Shown: positions 51,571 to 60,750, counted from the stretch's first letter. The stretch is DNA of 64,000 nucleotides from an uncultured Bacteroidales bacterium (GCA_946187695.1 CAMHSB010000005.1:39917-103916); one strand, 5' to 3'. The notes: a model not told the origin generated them from the letters alone. Numbers and translations are program-made.

Positions 51571-51957
51571 ATGGCAAAAGTAGAATGGAGTGCCGGTATC
51601 GACCATGTGTCGGGCGCACTCGCGAAACCGAGTAAGAGCGGTCAACACTCTTGTACCAAGATGCTGCTGGGTACGCACCGCGTGAAACCCACCGAGAGCA
51701 GCGATTGTAACCGTATTTACCTCCGCAAGAAAGTCGTTCGTTCGACGGCTCCGGGCGAAGACGAGCTCTGGGCACGTAACCGCTTCACCGCGGTAGCAGC
51801 AGCGGTCAAGACCCGTCGTAAGGACCTGAGCCACATCGCTACCGACCTGCAAGCGTTCGAGGCGCAGAAGAACCTTGCCGGCGGCAAAAAGACCATGAAG
51901 GCCTACCTCTGGCTTGTCTGCGGTCAGGAGTACGATCAGGCGCACCCGCGTGGCTAA
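51571..51957 (+). CDS. Small paralogue 4 of the array
   Basis: 128 residues: MAKVEWSAGIDHVSGALAKP, KSGQHSCTKMLLGTHRVKPT, then APGEDELWARNRFTAVAAAV (the shared motif as ARNRFTAV), and LWLVCGQEYDQAHPRG. It is behind hairpin copy 3 and ends before a terminator. Function unknown. Confidence 0.65.
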   Translation: MAKVEWSAGIDHVSGALAKPSKSGQHSCTKMLLGTHRVKPTESSDCNRIYLRKKVVRSTAPGEDELWARNRFTAVAAAVKTRRKDLSHIATDLQAFEAQKNLAGGKKTMKAYLWLVCGQEYDQAHPRG

Positions 51958-51989
51958 TCGTCACTCGCACAAGGCTTACCGCCTCACGA

Positions 51990-52016
51990 AAGAGGGCCTT
52001 CGGGCTCTCTTTTTTT
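51990..52016 (+). terminator. Terminator of the small-protein array
   Basis: AGAGGGCCTTCGGGCTCTCT (51991-52010) is a hairpin with a TTC loop, followed by T7. Confidence 0.8.
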
Positions 52017-52036
52017 GTATAAAAATATACAAACTA

Positions 52037-52067
52037 TTGCATATATAAAAAAAAAGCAGTACTTTTG
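52037..52067 (+). promoter_or_regulatory. Promoter of the sulfoxide reductase gene
   Basis: TTG (52037-52039), 20 nt, TACTTTTG (52060-52067), 72 bp before the ATG at 52140. Confidence 0.78.
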
Positions 52068-52139
52068 CCGCCGAAAAACAATTCGTCGGCTGGCAAACAT
52101 ACGCAAGTATTGACGAACTAAAACACTAACCACCGCCAA

Positions 52140-52583
52140 ATGACTAAACAAGAAACATACAAATCTATACTGCCGCAAATTGGATCGCTGGTTGCCGGAG
52201 AGACGGACATGATTGCAAAAATGGCCAACGTTGCTGCTGTGCTTCACGAGGCCTTCGGTTTCTGGTGGACGGGATTCTATCGCGTGGAAGGGCAACAGCT
52301 CGTCTTAGGTCCGTTTCAAGGGCCTATCGCTTGTACGCGCATTCCGTATGGAAAAGGTGTCTGCGGCACGGCTTGGCAACACGCAGAAACGGTTATCGTG
52401 CCCAATGTGCATAAGTTCGCTGGACATATCGCTTGTTCATCAGCTTCCAACAGCGAGATTGTAGTTCCCCTCATCAGCGACAAACAAGTCATCGCCGTTC
52501 TTGATATCGATAGTACCGATTTCGGCACATTCGACGAGGTGGACAAGTGCTATTTGGAACAAATCTCACAACTAATTTTATAA
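52140..52583 (+). CDS. Free methionine-R-sulfoxide reductase (GAF type)
   Basis: A 147-residue GAF-domain protein of the fRMsr (YebR/MsrC) type. All three functional Cys residues are visible: C65 in PIACTRIPYGKG, C75 in GVCGTAW, and C99 in HIACSSASNSE. It reduces free methionine R-sulfoxide in the cytosol. Length matches the family. It starts 72 bp past its promoter, and the aldo/keto reductase follows after 24 bp, likely in the same transcript. Confidence 0.92.
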   Translation: MTKQETYKSILPQIGSLVAGETDMIAKMANVAAVLHEAFGFWWTGFYRVEGQQLVLGPFQGPIACTRIPYGKGVCGTAWQHAETVIVPNVHKFAGHIACSSASNSEIVVPLISDKQVIAVLDIDSTDFGTFDEVDKCYLEQISQLIL

Positions 52584-52607
52584 CGAACGAAAAGGATAAT
52601 AATCAAT

Positions 52608-53456
52608 ATGCAAACTATCCGACTGAATAATGGCATTGAGATGCCGCTCTTAGGCTACGGGCTCTTCCAAGTGCCTCCTCAAGAGGCTGAACGGTGTACA
52701 CGTGACGCGCTCGAAGTGGGGTACCGACTTATCGACACCGCGCAAGCGTACGGTAATGAACAGGGCGTAGGAGACGCTATCCGCCGCTCCGGCATTCCAC
52801 GCGAGGAGATCTTCATCGTCACGAAGATATGGATCACCAACGCCGGTGAAGAGAAAGCGGCGCGGAGCATCGAGCAGAGTCTAAGTAAGCTGCAAACGGA
52901 CTATGTGGATCTGCTGCTCATTCATCAGGCATATGGCGACGTGTTCGGCTCCTGGCGCGCGATGGAGAAAGCGTACGAACAAGGCAAGACTCGCGCTATC
53001 GGCGTAAGCAATTTCCAGGCCTGCCGATTCTATGACTTCGCGTCCGTAGTGGATGTCAAGCCGGCCGTGAACCAACTTCAATGTTGCGTCCTCTCGCAAC
53101 AGCGTACCATTCTTCCGGAGATGGCGCGTTTTGATACGAAGATGATGGCTTGGGGACCGTTAGGACAAGGATCGGATGACCTGCTCAAGAGTCCCGTGCT
53201 TGCAGCTATCGGTGCGCAATACGGTAAGACACCCGCACAGGTCGCCCTCCGATGGCTTATCGAACGCGGCATCGTAGCTATCCCTAAATCAACGCATAAG
53301 GAACGTATGGCGGCGAACTTCGACATCTTCGATTTCTCGCTCACAGAGACGGATATGAAGGCTATCGAACCGCTCAATCAGAAGGACACCGGCTCCCGCG
53401 ACTTCGCCGACCCGAACTACCTTCGCCGCATTCTTGGCATGTTCGACCAAAAGTAA
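52608..53456 (+). CDS. Aldo/keto reductase
   Basis: A 282-residue AKR with the catalytic tetrad D43, Y48, K73 and H106 (LIDTAQAYGNE; FIVTKIW; LLLIHQAYGDVFG). It has a TIM-barrel fold and NADPH-binding end (IPKSTHKERMAAN). The closest subgroup appears to be the 2,5-diketo-D-gluconate reductase/YeaE-like type; the physiological substrate is unknown. It follows the sulfoxide reductase gene and ends at a terminator shared with the tRNA-Phe gene. Confidence 0.92.
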   Translation: MQTIRLNNGIEMPLLGYGLFQVPPQEAERCTRDALEVGYRLIDTAQAYGNEQGVGDAIRRSGIPREEIFIVTKIWITNAGEEKAARSIEQSLSKLQTDYVDLLLIHQAYGDVFGSWRAMEKAYEQGKTRAIGVSNFQACRFYDFASVVDVKPAVNQLQCCVLSQQRTILPEMARFDTKMMAWGPLGQGSDDLLKSPVLAAIGAQYGKTPAQVALRWLIERGIVAIPKSTHKERMAANFDIFDFSLTETDMKAIEPLNQKDTGSRDFADPNYLRRILGMFDQK

Positions 53457-53461
53457 AAAAG

Positions 53462-53488
53462 AAAAACGACCTGTTGAGGGTCGTTTTT
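53462..53488. terminator. Bidirectional terminator between AKR and tRNA-Phe
   Basis: AAAAACGACC (53462-53471) pairs with GGTCGTTTTT (53479-53488). Confidence 0.8.
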
Positions 53489-53490
53489 CG

Positions 53491-53563
53491 TGGTGCCACC
53501 GAGAATCGAACTAGGGACACAAGGATTTTCAGTCCTTTGCTCTACCAACTGAGCTATGGCACC
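53491..53563 (-). tRNA. tRNA-Phe(GAA)
   Basis: A 73-nt gene on the minus strand: acceptor GGTGCCA pairing with TGGCACC and A73, D-arm AGCTCAGTTGGTAGAGC, anticodon loop with CTGAAAA (GAA), and T-arm with GTTCGATTC. CCA is not encoded. A minus-strand promoter lies upstream at 53628-53658. Confidence 0.96.
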
Positions 53564-53627
53564 TTCGCTTGCTCTTCGGTCGGACTCGCGAAGTCGTCGT
53601 AAGTCACTTCCGACGTAAAAGCGGGTG

Positions 53628-53658
53628 CAAAAGTACTGCTTTTTTTTGAATTGACCAA
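53628..53658 (-). promoter_or_regulatory. Promoter of tRNA-Phe
   Basis: On the minus strand TTG (53658-53656), 20 nt, TACTTTTG (53635-53628). It overlaps nothing but lies head-to-head with the trmO promoter at 53676. Confidence 0.75.
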
Positions 53659-53675
53659 ATTTTTTTGCATTTTTT

Positions 53676-53706
53676 TTGCATAAATGCGCATTTTTTTGTA
53701 ATTTTG
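53676..53706 (+). promoter_or_regulatory. Promoter of trmO
   Basis: TTG (53676-53678), 20 nt, TAATTTTG (53699-53706), 19 bp before the trmO ATG. Confidence 0.8.
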
Positions 53707-53725
53707 CACCAAAATTGAGAGAAAA

Positions 53726-54418
53726 ATGGAACTGAAAGTGATAGCATACGCCCGAAACGGGCACACGGACAAGTTCGGCATCCCGCGGCAGAGTAGGGAA
53801 GAGAGTCCGATCCGGACCCGTATCGTTTTTGAGCCCGAATACAGGGTGGCAGAAGCGCTTCGCGGGATTGAGGGATATTCGCACTTATGGCTGATCTGGG
53901 GATTCTCGCGCTCGTTCTCCTCGCACACGAGTTCAAGCACAGCCGGGGACCCCAATTCTTTAGATTGGTCGCCGACGGTGCGGCCGCCGCGATTAGGAGG
54001 GAACACGCGGATGGGTGTGTTCGCTACGCGCAGTCCGTTTCGTCCTAATCCGCTGGGATTAAGCAGCGTACGACTGATCGGTATCGAGCAAGGAGACCTG
54101 ATCGTGAGCGGGGCAGACCTGCTGGACGGCACGCCGATATACGACATTAAGCCCTATCTGAGTTTCAGCGACAGTCATGAGGATGCGAAGAATGGTTTTG
54201 CGGAGGAACATAAGGAGGATCGGTTAGCGGTTAGCGGTGAGCGGGGCGATGTACCGGAAGGGGTTTGGGAAGATATAATTTATATCTTGAGTCAGGATCC
54301 ACGTCCGGGGTATCAGGATGATCCGGAGCGGGAGTACAAGATGGACTATGATGGGTGGAAAGTGACGTTTTGTGTCCAAAAGGGGACGGTTTTGGTTAAA
54401 AATACAGAAAAAATATAA
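53726..54418 (+). CDS. trmO: TrmO family tRNA t6A37 methyltransferase (YaeB/TsaA)
   Basis: A 230-residue protein. The TsaA core is seen in YSHLWLIWGF, GNTRMGVFATRSPFRPNPLG (the R..FRPN motif of the SAM site) and GADLLDGTPIYDIKPYLSFSD. It N6-methylates t6A at position 37 of tRNA. Length and motif order match the family. Confidence 0.9.
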   Translation: MELKVIAYARNGHTDKFGIPRQSREESPIRTRIVFEPEYRVAEALRGIEGYSHLWLIWGFSRSFSSHTSSSTAGDPNSLDWSPTVRPPRLGGNTRMGVFATRSPFRPNPLGLSSVRLIGIEQGDLIVSGADLLDGTPIYDIKPYLSFSDSHEDAKNGFAEEHKEDRLAVSGERGDVPEGVWEDIIYILSQDPRPGYQDDPEREYKMDYDGWKVTFCVQKGTVLVKNTEKI

Positions 54419-54436
54419 AAAAAAACGAGCGCGCGC

Positions 54437-54467
54437 TTGCGTATTTGAGAAAAAAGCAGTACCTTTG
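54437..54467 (+). promoter_or_regulatory. Promoter of the alpha-amylase cluster
   Basis: TTG (54437-54439), 20 nt, TACCTTTG (54460-54467), 43 bp before the start of the first amylase gene. Confidence 0.8.
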
Positions 54468-54509
54468 TGCGATTTTTGTGCAAACAAATATTAAAAAACT
54501 ACTAATACA

Positions 54510-57500
54510 ATGAAGAAATTCTTTTCGATTTTAGCGGCCTTTGTGTGTGCAATGAGTCTGCAGGCCGAAAGTACTCGAATCTATTGTAAAATGTCCTACG
54601 ATTGGTGGAAAGCCGACGGCGCAGCGGTAGGTGCGCATGTCTGGGGAACGGGCGGCGATATGACGTCTTGGCCGGGCCAGCGCATGGCGGCTGTCTTCGG
54701 CGAAGCGGACATGTGGTACATAGATATCGATATGACGCAGTACCAGAATGTGATTTTCACCCGTATCAACGGATCGGGTACCCTCGAGTACTGGGGCGCC
54801 AAGACGGGCGACAAAGTGATTCCTACTGACGGCAAGAACCTCTTTGAGATCTCTACCCAGTCGGCTTGCTGGGAGGGAGAGACTTGTACTTGCGACGGTA
54901 CCTGGAGCAGCTATGAGCCCTCTACGGAGGATCCCGATTATTACCTGGCGGGCGAGGGTTTCCCTGGTGCTTCGTGGAGCGAGGGCAGCCATCTGCTGAT
55001 GCCGGATGGTACGATCTCCTTTCTGGGTCTTGAGGCCGGTACCTATCGCTTTAAGATCACGAACGGCACCTGGAGTTACTCCCTCGGTATCGGCGGCGTG
55101 AACGCTGCCTGCAGTACCCAGGGTGCGTACAGCGGCGACTCCGACAATAATGTGGTGATCCGTCTGGCGGGCGAAGGAGATATCACGATCACGATGGTCG
55201 ATGGCGCTATCTGTCTGACGGTGGTAGGTGAGACCCAGGGCCCCGGCGGAAACGGGGTACCCAGCGCCTGCGGCGATGTATCGATGCAGGGCTTCTACTG
55301 GAACAGTTATATGAAAAACGATTCCGCTACATGCACCAACCTCTACGGCGATAACCGTTGGAAAACGATGTTGGAGCAGGCCGGTGAGATCGGTGCTTAT
55401 TTTGATATGATTTGGTTGCCGCCCAGTGCAGCAGCAGGTGGAACGGGTTACTACCCGCGTCAATACAGCAACCAGAACAGCGACTGGGGAAGCCGTGCGG
55501 ACTTGGAGAAATTGATTGCAAGCTTCCATAACAGCGGTATGAAAGTGGTGGCAGACGTGGTGTTGGACCACATGATTGCGCAGTCCAGTTGGTGCGATTT
55601 CGCTACCATGGATTTCGGTAAGTACGGTAAGTTCACGCCGGACATGAGTTGGATCTGCCGCGGCGACGAAGTGAACGACCCGGCTAATAAAGGCGATTCT
55701 TTGGCGGGTCCGTGTTGGGGCTTGGCTACCGGTCCGGACGATGAGGGCGATAACAACGTAGGGGCACGTGACTTGGCGCACGCCAAACCCGAGGTGCAGG
55801 AGTTCAGTAAAGCCTACCTCCAGTGGTTGCGCGACGAGATGAAATATGACGGTTTCCGCTGGGACGAAGCAAAAGGTTTTGATCCTGCTCATATCGGTGA
55901 GTACAACGCCGTGGCAGAGCCCTATATCTCCTTCGTAGAGCGCTGGTCTGGTAATAGCGATATTACCTATACGATAGACCGTTCCGGCTATCGCACCATG
56001 GCTTTGGATTTTATGACCAAGTATAAAGTGTTTGACGGCATAGCTAACCATTACTACGGCGGTTGCCGTGTCAACGGCGTGGACCATCCGTGGGATAACT
56101 CCGGTCTGCTCGGTTGCGGGTGGAGTAAGTATGCCGTTACCTTCATCGACAGTCACGACTGGTTCCTGCGTAACGACCAGGAGTTCGGCGGTCGGAAGGG
56201 GCAGTCGATGACGGAAGAGATGAAACCCCGTCTGCTGCAGGCTAACGCCTATATGCTCGCTATGCCGGGTGTGCCGAGTGTCTTCTATCCGCACTGGGCA
56301 AAATATAAAGAGGATATCAAACCGATGATTAATGCCCGTCACCTCGCCGGTGTACACTCGGAGAGTGAGGTACGCGAAGAGGAAGTAGAGGACGGCGGTT
56401 ATAAGGCTACGATAGTAGGTAAGAATGGTCTGCTGATCCTGATGTTGGGCAATAAGACCGTTCATTCGGCCACCGGAGAGTACCAATGGCTGGCTGATAA
56501 CGGCTATCGTTTGGTGGCTTACGGAGCCGGTTATGCGATGTGGGTGTTAGCTACCGGTGATGTAGCACCGGGTATCATCGTCACGCCGGGTAACACCTCC
56601 TTTGAAGATTCGATCGCCGGCATTGACGTGTCTATCAAAGCAGTAGGCGGAAGCAGCGATCCGATTATTTACTACACCACCGACGGCTCGACTCCGACGA
56701 CCGAATCGGCAGTCTATAGCGCGCCGCTGAACTTTACCAAGACTACCACCCTCAAGGTGATGGCGGTTTGCGGAACGGCGCAGTCTCGCGTGCAGGAGTA
56801 CACCTACACCTATCGTGAGCCGTTGCAGCACGGTATCCGTGTGCGCTTCGACAAGCCGGAACAGTGGAACAAAGCGTATATCTTCGCATGGCAGCCGTAC
56901 GTGGACGAGAAAGGTGAAGCTGCCTCGGTGAACCTGATGGGTGCTTATCCGGGTCAGCGTATGTACCAGGATGTGGACGGTTGGTTCACGTATGAGTTCG
57001 ATCATGATCTGGGTATCGATACGATCCACTTCTGTATCAACTCAGGTAATGACTGCGGCGATATCAACGTACGTTCGAATGACCTGGAGACCGACTATGA
57101 TATCTGTATCGAATGGCTGGAAGGTAAAGAGACCGAAGGCGAGATGGAGCAGATCATTGAGGGTTGCGAGAAAGAGTTGGAGCCGAAGTTCGACTTGGCG
57201 ATTGTTCCGGAGAGCGGTTTCTTCCGCGATCAGAACGTAGGTCAGGAAGTGATTATTCGTCCGATCGGTGATCCGGATGCAACGATCTATTACACGACCG
57301 ACGGTACGGAACCGGGGCCGGGTAATAACATGGGTCAAGGCGAGAAGAAGTTCACGGTGAACAAGACGACGACGGTGAAGGCCTATGCCGAGTCGAACGG
57401 TCAACGCAGCGAGACTTATACGGCTATTTATACCTATAAAGCCCCGCAACAGGGTGTGATTACGGTGAAGTTCGTCAAGCCGGCTGATTGGGAAGACCTA

Positions 57501-57938
57501 TATTTATACGCGTTCACGCGTGTGATGAAGACCTCGAGTCAGTATGTAGATACCCCGTATTCGTTGGACGGCGGCAGTGCTAAATGGCCGGGTATGAAGT
57601 GGACGACGACAGACGGCAAGTGGTACACCTATACGATGCGTGAGGTGATTCCGGAGGGTACGGATTTCTATATCATCTTTAACGCCGGTATGAACAAATC
57701 GCAGAGTCAGGATATCTTCATTGCAGAGAACACCTGCTATTTGTGGAGCGATGTTTGCTACCGTGCGGTAGTAGATGCTGACTGTGACGGCGAGCCGGAT
57801 GAACCGTGGACGGAAGGAATTGAAGTAATTGAGAATCAAGTGAAGAACAACCATGAAGCGTATAAACTTATCATCAACGGTCAGCTCGTTATTTTCCATA
57901 ACGGCGCTATGTATGATGTTCTTGGTCGCAAGCTCTGA
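54510..57938 (+). CDS. Secreted GH13 alpha-amylase 1, multidomain
   Basis: 1142 residues. Signal peptide MKKFFSILAAFVCAMSLQA. Then a CBM26-like starch module (about 20-130, YDWWKADGAAVGAHVWGT), a second beta module (about 150-240) and the GH13 barrel (about 255-690). Catalytic residues: nucleophile D452 (GFRWDEAKGF), acid E477 (FVERW), D550 (FIDSHD). Conserved region I reads DVVLDH, with Asp where Asn is usual. The C-terminal part has two chitobiase-type modules (YYTTDGSTPTT; YYTTDGTEPGP), two more CBM26-like modules, and the tag LIINGQLVIFHNGAMYDVLG. It hydrolyses alpha-1,4-glucans outside the cell. The 3' end overlaps the next amylase gene by 86 nt. Confidence 0.93.
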   Translation: MKKFFSILAAFVCAMSLQAESTRIYCKMSYDWWKADGAAVGAHVWGTGGDMTSWPGQRMAAVFGEADMWYIDIDMTQYQNVIFTRINGSGTLEYWGAKTGDKVIPTDGKNLFEISTQSACWEGETCTCDGTWSSYEPSTEDPDYYLAGEGFPGASWSEGSHLLMPDGTISFLGLEAGTYRFKITNGTWSYSLGIGGVNAACSTQGAYSGDSDNNVVIRLAGEGDITITMVDGAICLTVVGETQGPGGNGVPSACGDVSMQGFYWNSYMKNDSATCTNLYGDNRWKTMLEQAGEIGAYFDMIWLPPSAAAGGTGYYPRQYSNQNSDWGSRADLEKLIASFHNSGMKVVADVVLDHMIAQSSWCDFATMDFGKYGKFTPDMSWICRGDEVNDPANKGDSLAGPCWGLATGPDDEGDNNVGARDLAHAKPEVQEFSKAYLQWLRDEMKYDGFRWDEAKGFDPAHIGEYNAVAEPYISFVERWSGNSDITYTIDRSGYRTMALDFMTKYKVFDGIANHYYGGCRVNGVDHPWDNSGLLGCGWSKYAVTFIDSHDWFLRNDQEFGGRKGQSMTEEMKPRLLQANAYMLAMPGVPSVFYPHWAKYKEDIKPMINARHLAGVHSESEVREEEVEDGGYKATIVGKNGLLILMLGNKTVHSATGEYQWLADNGYRLVAYGAGYAMWVLATGDVAPGIIVTPGNTSFEDSIAGIDVSIKAVGGSSDPIIYYTTDGSTPTTESAVYSAPLNFTKTTTLKVMAVCGTAQSRVQEYTYTYREPLQHGIRVRFDKPEQWNKAYIFAWQPYVDEKGEAASVNLMGAYPGQRMYQDVDGWFTYEFDHDLGIDTIHFCINSGNDCGDINVRSNDLETDYDICIEWLEGKETEGEMEQIIEGCEKELEPKFDLAIVPESGFFRDQNVGQEVIIRPIGDPDATIYYTTDGTEPGPGNNMGQGEKKFTVNKTTTVKAYAESNGQRSETYTAIYTYKAPQQGVITVKFVKPADWEDLYLYAFTRVMKTSSQYVDTPYSLDGGSAKWPGMKWTTTDGKWYTYTMREVIPEGTDFYIIFNAGMNKSQSQDIFIAENTCYLWSDVCYRAVVDADCDGEPDEPWTEGIEVIENQVKNNHEAYKLIINGQLVIFHNGAMYDVLGRKL

Positions 57939-59676
57939 TGCTTGTGCCAAGACATTGTATCTGGACGAGGGCGTTTGGGACACGAACAATCCCAAGTACG
58001 CCATCTATTATTACGAGGGCAGCGATAACGGCTGGACGGCATATATGACCTCTGAAGGAAATGTCTATAAGGCCGAAGTGCCGGATACCTACACGCATGT
58101 TATTTTCTGCCGTATGGATCCTAGTAAAGGGATCGATTGGTTTGGCCGTTGGGATCAGACGGAAGACTTGACCATACCTGCAGACGGGAAGAATATGTAT
58201 GTGATAACCGATTGGGGACAAGGAACGAATGTATGTCCTGGTTATTGGGATACCTATACGCCGGGCGGCGGAGGTGATACTCCTGGCGGTGGAGGTAAAG
58301 ATCCGGTGACTCCATCGGATTATGCCACAGCCGTTCCAAGTGAGTGTGGAGATGTAATGCTGCAAGGTTTCTACTGGAAGAGCAATATCAATTCGGGATA
58401 CGGCGATACCAAATGGCAGACACTGAATAGCCAGGCTTCGGAGATAGGAAGTTATTTCGACCTCATCTGGTTACCGCCCAGTGCACAGGCTTCGGGTATT
58501 TCTGCAGGAGGTTTAGGTTATATCCCGTTGGAGTACAGTTCCCAGAGCTGTCTGATGGGAAAGCGAGCCTATCTGGATCAGCTCGTCAGTTCGTTGCATA
58601 ACAACGGTGTACGTGTGATTGCCGACATCGTTATCAATCATATCGGAAACGGTCAGGGTAATTGCGGAGATCTCAAGACCCACAATTTCGGCTCCTACGG
58701 TTCGTACACGCCTACCAAGGACTGGTTGACCAAAGATGACGAGGGAGGCTGCGGCTCGAACGGTAATAACGACGACGGTCAACATACAGATAAGAACTTC
58801 GGCTCTGCGCGTGACTGGGATCATACGAATAGCAATGTGCAAAAAATGTGCAAAGCGTATCTCCAGTGGATGAAAGCGGAGGTAAAGTACGACGGTTGGC
58901 GCTACGATATGGTTGGTGGCTATCACGTGAGCCATATCAAAGACTATAACACGGCTTCCAAACCTTATTTCTCTGTAATTGAGTACTGGCTGGGCGATGC
59001 CAATGTGCTGAAAGCCCGCATTGATGAAGCGGGAAAGAATACGCTGGCATTCGACTTCGATGCCAAGTACAATGTTTTCCGCGACGGTATTTTCAAAAAA
59101 GACTATTCCAAATGTAAGGCAGGCGGTCTGCGTGGCAAGGGCTACAGCAAGTACGCTGTCACTTTCATTGATAACCACGACACGTTCAACCGCGGTAGCG
59201 ACAATGAGGATGTAGCGAACAAACGTGACGGCTCCAGTATCAACGACCAGAGTTTGATGATGCGCTGCCATGTGTATCTGCTGTCCATGCCGGGTGTGCC
59301 TTGCGTGTTCTGGCCGCACTGGGTAAAATACAAAGCGGAGATCAAGAAGATGATCGAGGCGCGTAAGAAAGCAGGCATTCATTCGGAGAGTGCGGTGACA
59401 GAAGAGTCAGGCAGCGGTTACTATCGTGCCACCGTTCAGGGTAAGTACGGTAGCGTGAAACTGATGCTTGGTTCTGCTGCTTCGGATGCGGCTCCAGCCG
59501 GTTACACCGAGGCGATCAAAGGTTCCGACTATGCGATGTATTATACAGGAAACGGCACTTGGGCAGTAGAGCACGTGAACGCCAACTCGAAGGGCGAGAA
59601 ATTCCTCAAGGACGGTCAACTGTTTATCCGCTGTGGCGAGAAAATATATGACGCGCAAGGACGCATCGTTAAATAA
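57853..59676 (+). CDS. Secreted GH13 alpha-amylase 2
   Basis: 607 residues from ATG 57853, which is inside the last 86 nt of amylase 1 in another frame. The first 32 residues (MKRINLSSTVSSLFSITALC ... ACA) look like a real signal peptide, so the export signal is encoded by DNA that also encodes the C-terminal tag of amylase 1. A starch-binding module (about 35-145) and a Gly-rich linker (GGGGDTPGGGG) precede the GH13 barrel: DIVINH, D352 (GWRYDMVGGY), E377 (VIEYW), D443 (FIDNHD). The C-terminal tag is KFLKDGQLFIRCGEKIYDAQ. It is an alpha-amylase of the same type as amylase 1 but with canonical region I. Confidence 0.92.
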   Translation: MKRINLSSTVSSLFSITALCMMFLVASSDACAKTLYLDEGVWDTNNPKYAIYYYEGSDNGWTAYMTSEGNVYKAEVPDTYTHVIFCRMDPSKGIDWFGRWDQTEDLTIPADGKNMYVITDWGQGTNVCPGYWDTYTPGGGGDTPGGGGKDPVTPSDYATAVPSECGDVMLQGFYWKSNINSGYGDTKWQTLNSQASEIGSYFDLIWLPPSAQASGISAGGLGYIPLEYSSQSCLMGKRAYLDQLVSSLHNNGVRVIADIVINHIGNGQGNCGDLKTHNFGSYGSYTPTKDWLTKDDEGGCGSNGNNDDGQHTDKNFGSARDWDHTNSNVQKMCKAYLQWMKAEVKYDGWRYDMVGGYHVSHIKDYNTASKPYFSVIEYWLGDANVLKARIDEAGKNTLAFDFDAKYNVFRDGIFKKDYSKCKAGGLRGKGYSKYAVTFIDNHDTFNRGSDNEDVANKRDGSSINDQSLMMRCHVYLLSMPGVPCVFWPHWVKYKAEIKKMIEARKKAGIHSESAVTEESGSGYYRATVQGKYGSVKLMLGSAASDAAPAGYTEAIKGSDYAMYYTGNGTWAVEHVNANSKGEKFLKDGQLFIRCGEKIYDAQGRIVK

Positions 59677-59705
59677 CAACATTTAATAAATTAAATATTT
59701 GTATC

Positions 59706-60668
59706 ATGAAAAAGATTTATTCTTTATTAGTAGCGATGACGTTGATGACTAGTTCGACGTTCGCTACGACTATTTATTGTAAGATGGCGCAAGACTGGTG
59801 GAAAGCCGATGGTGCTGCTGTCGGTGCTTACGCATGGAAAGGCGACGGCGATTCTGCTGAGAAAAACGCTGAATGGCCGGGTGTTCGTATGGCTGCAACG
59901 AGTGATGCAGACGTTTGGTCTGTAGATATCGATCTGACCAAGTATGAGAAGGTTATCTTCACTCGTATGAATCCGGGTAATGAGGGCGATTTGTATTGGG
60001 GCGCTAAGACGAAAGATCTGGTACTTCCGACAGATGGCAAGAACCTCTTTACAATTACCACTTCGACCGCAGTATGGGGTGATCCGGGCTGCGATGGCGA
60101 ATGGTCTGTCTTGGGCGATGAACCGGGCCCCGGCCCGCAACCGCAACCGGTGGGCGATCATGATTATTACCTGAAGGGCTATCGCGGTCCGACCAAAGGT
60201 GATATCGAGACTCCGAGCATGGAAGAATATTTTGAGTGTGGTGTGTTGGCAGACTATGCGTTTGACGGTGACGCGATGTTAGGTAAAGGTCACTTCTTTA
60301 TCTTGGTTTGCGATCCTGGACAAACAGTCGGTGTTTGCTATATGGCTAAAGGTGATGTAGATGGTACGCACTGTACACTGTATAACCAAAATGAAACGCC
60401 CGGAGCCAACGGTAAGCTGATGATTAATCCTCCTTCGGCAACATTCTATCTCTATGACAACGGAGACGGTACTCTTGAATTATCAATTGAAGAATTGGCA
60501 GGTAAGACCTTAGTGGGTAACTGCGGTGGCGGAGGAAGCACACCGGGTGAGCAAGAGGCTGTAGAGAACACGAAGGCTGTTGTGAAAGCGCGCAAGGCGA
60601 TTATTGATGGTCGTTTGGTGATCATCCGCGGTGAGCAGATGTTCGACGCCACCGGTCGCGCGTTATAA
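59706..60668 (+). CDS. Secreted CBM26-like starch-binding protein
   Basis: 320 residues with a signal peptide (MKKIYSLLVAMTLMTSSTFA). The N-terminal module is very close to that of amylase 1 (AQDWWKADGAAVGAYAWKGD; VDIDLTKYEKVIFTRMNPG). The central part is unknown, and the C-terminus has the shared tag (KAIIDGRLVIIRGEQMFDAT). There is no catalytic domain. It probably binds starch or glycogen at the surface. It lies 29 bp after amylase 2, in the same operon. Confidence 0.85.
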   Translation: MKKIYSLLVAMTLMTSSTFATTIYCKMAQDWWKADGAAVGAYAWKGDGDSAEKNAEWPGVRMAATSDADVWSVDIDLTKYEKVIFTRMNPGNEGDLYWGAKTKDLVLPTDGKNLFTITTSTAVWGDPGCDGEWSVLGDEPGPGPQPQPVGDHDYYLKGYRGPTKGDIETPSMEEYFECGVLADYAFDGDAMLGKGHFFILVCDPGQTVGVCYMAKGDVDGTHCTLYNQNETPGANGKLMINPPSATFYLYDNGDGTLELSIEELAGKTLVGNCGGGGSTPGEQEAVENTKAVVKARKAIIDGRLVIIRGEQMFDATGRAL

Positions 60669-60750
60669 TAAAGAACATATGTAATATATGAATGTATATT
60701 ATTATTAAATTATTAACTAACTTTTTTGTTTAACTAAATCAATTTAAATC

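Noticed and set aside
54531..56486. Minus-strand open frame of 651 codons inside amylase 1
   Set aside because: Shadow of a GC-rich coding region; no family resemblance and no promoter or start context.
60669..60750. Promoter before the modular binding-protein gene
   Set aside because: The AT-rich gap has no TTG-N20-TAnnTTTG match, so read-through from the amylase operon is more likely.
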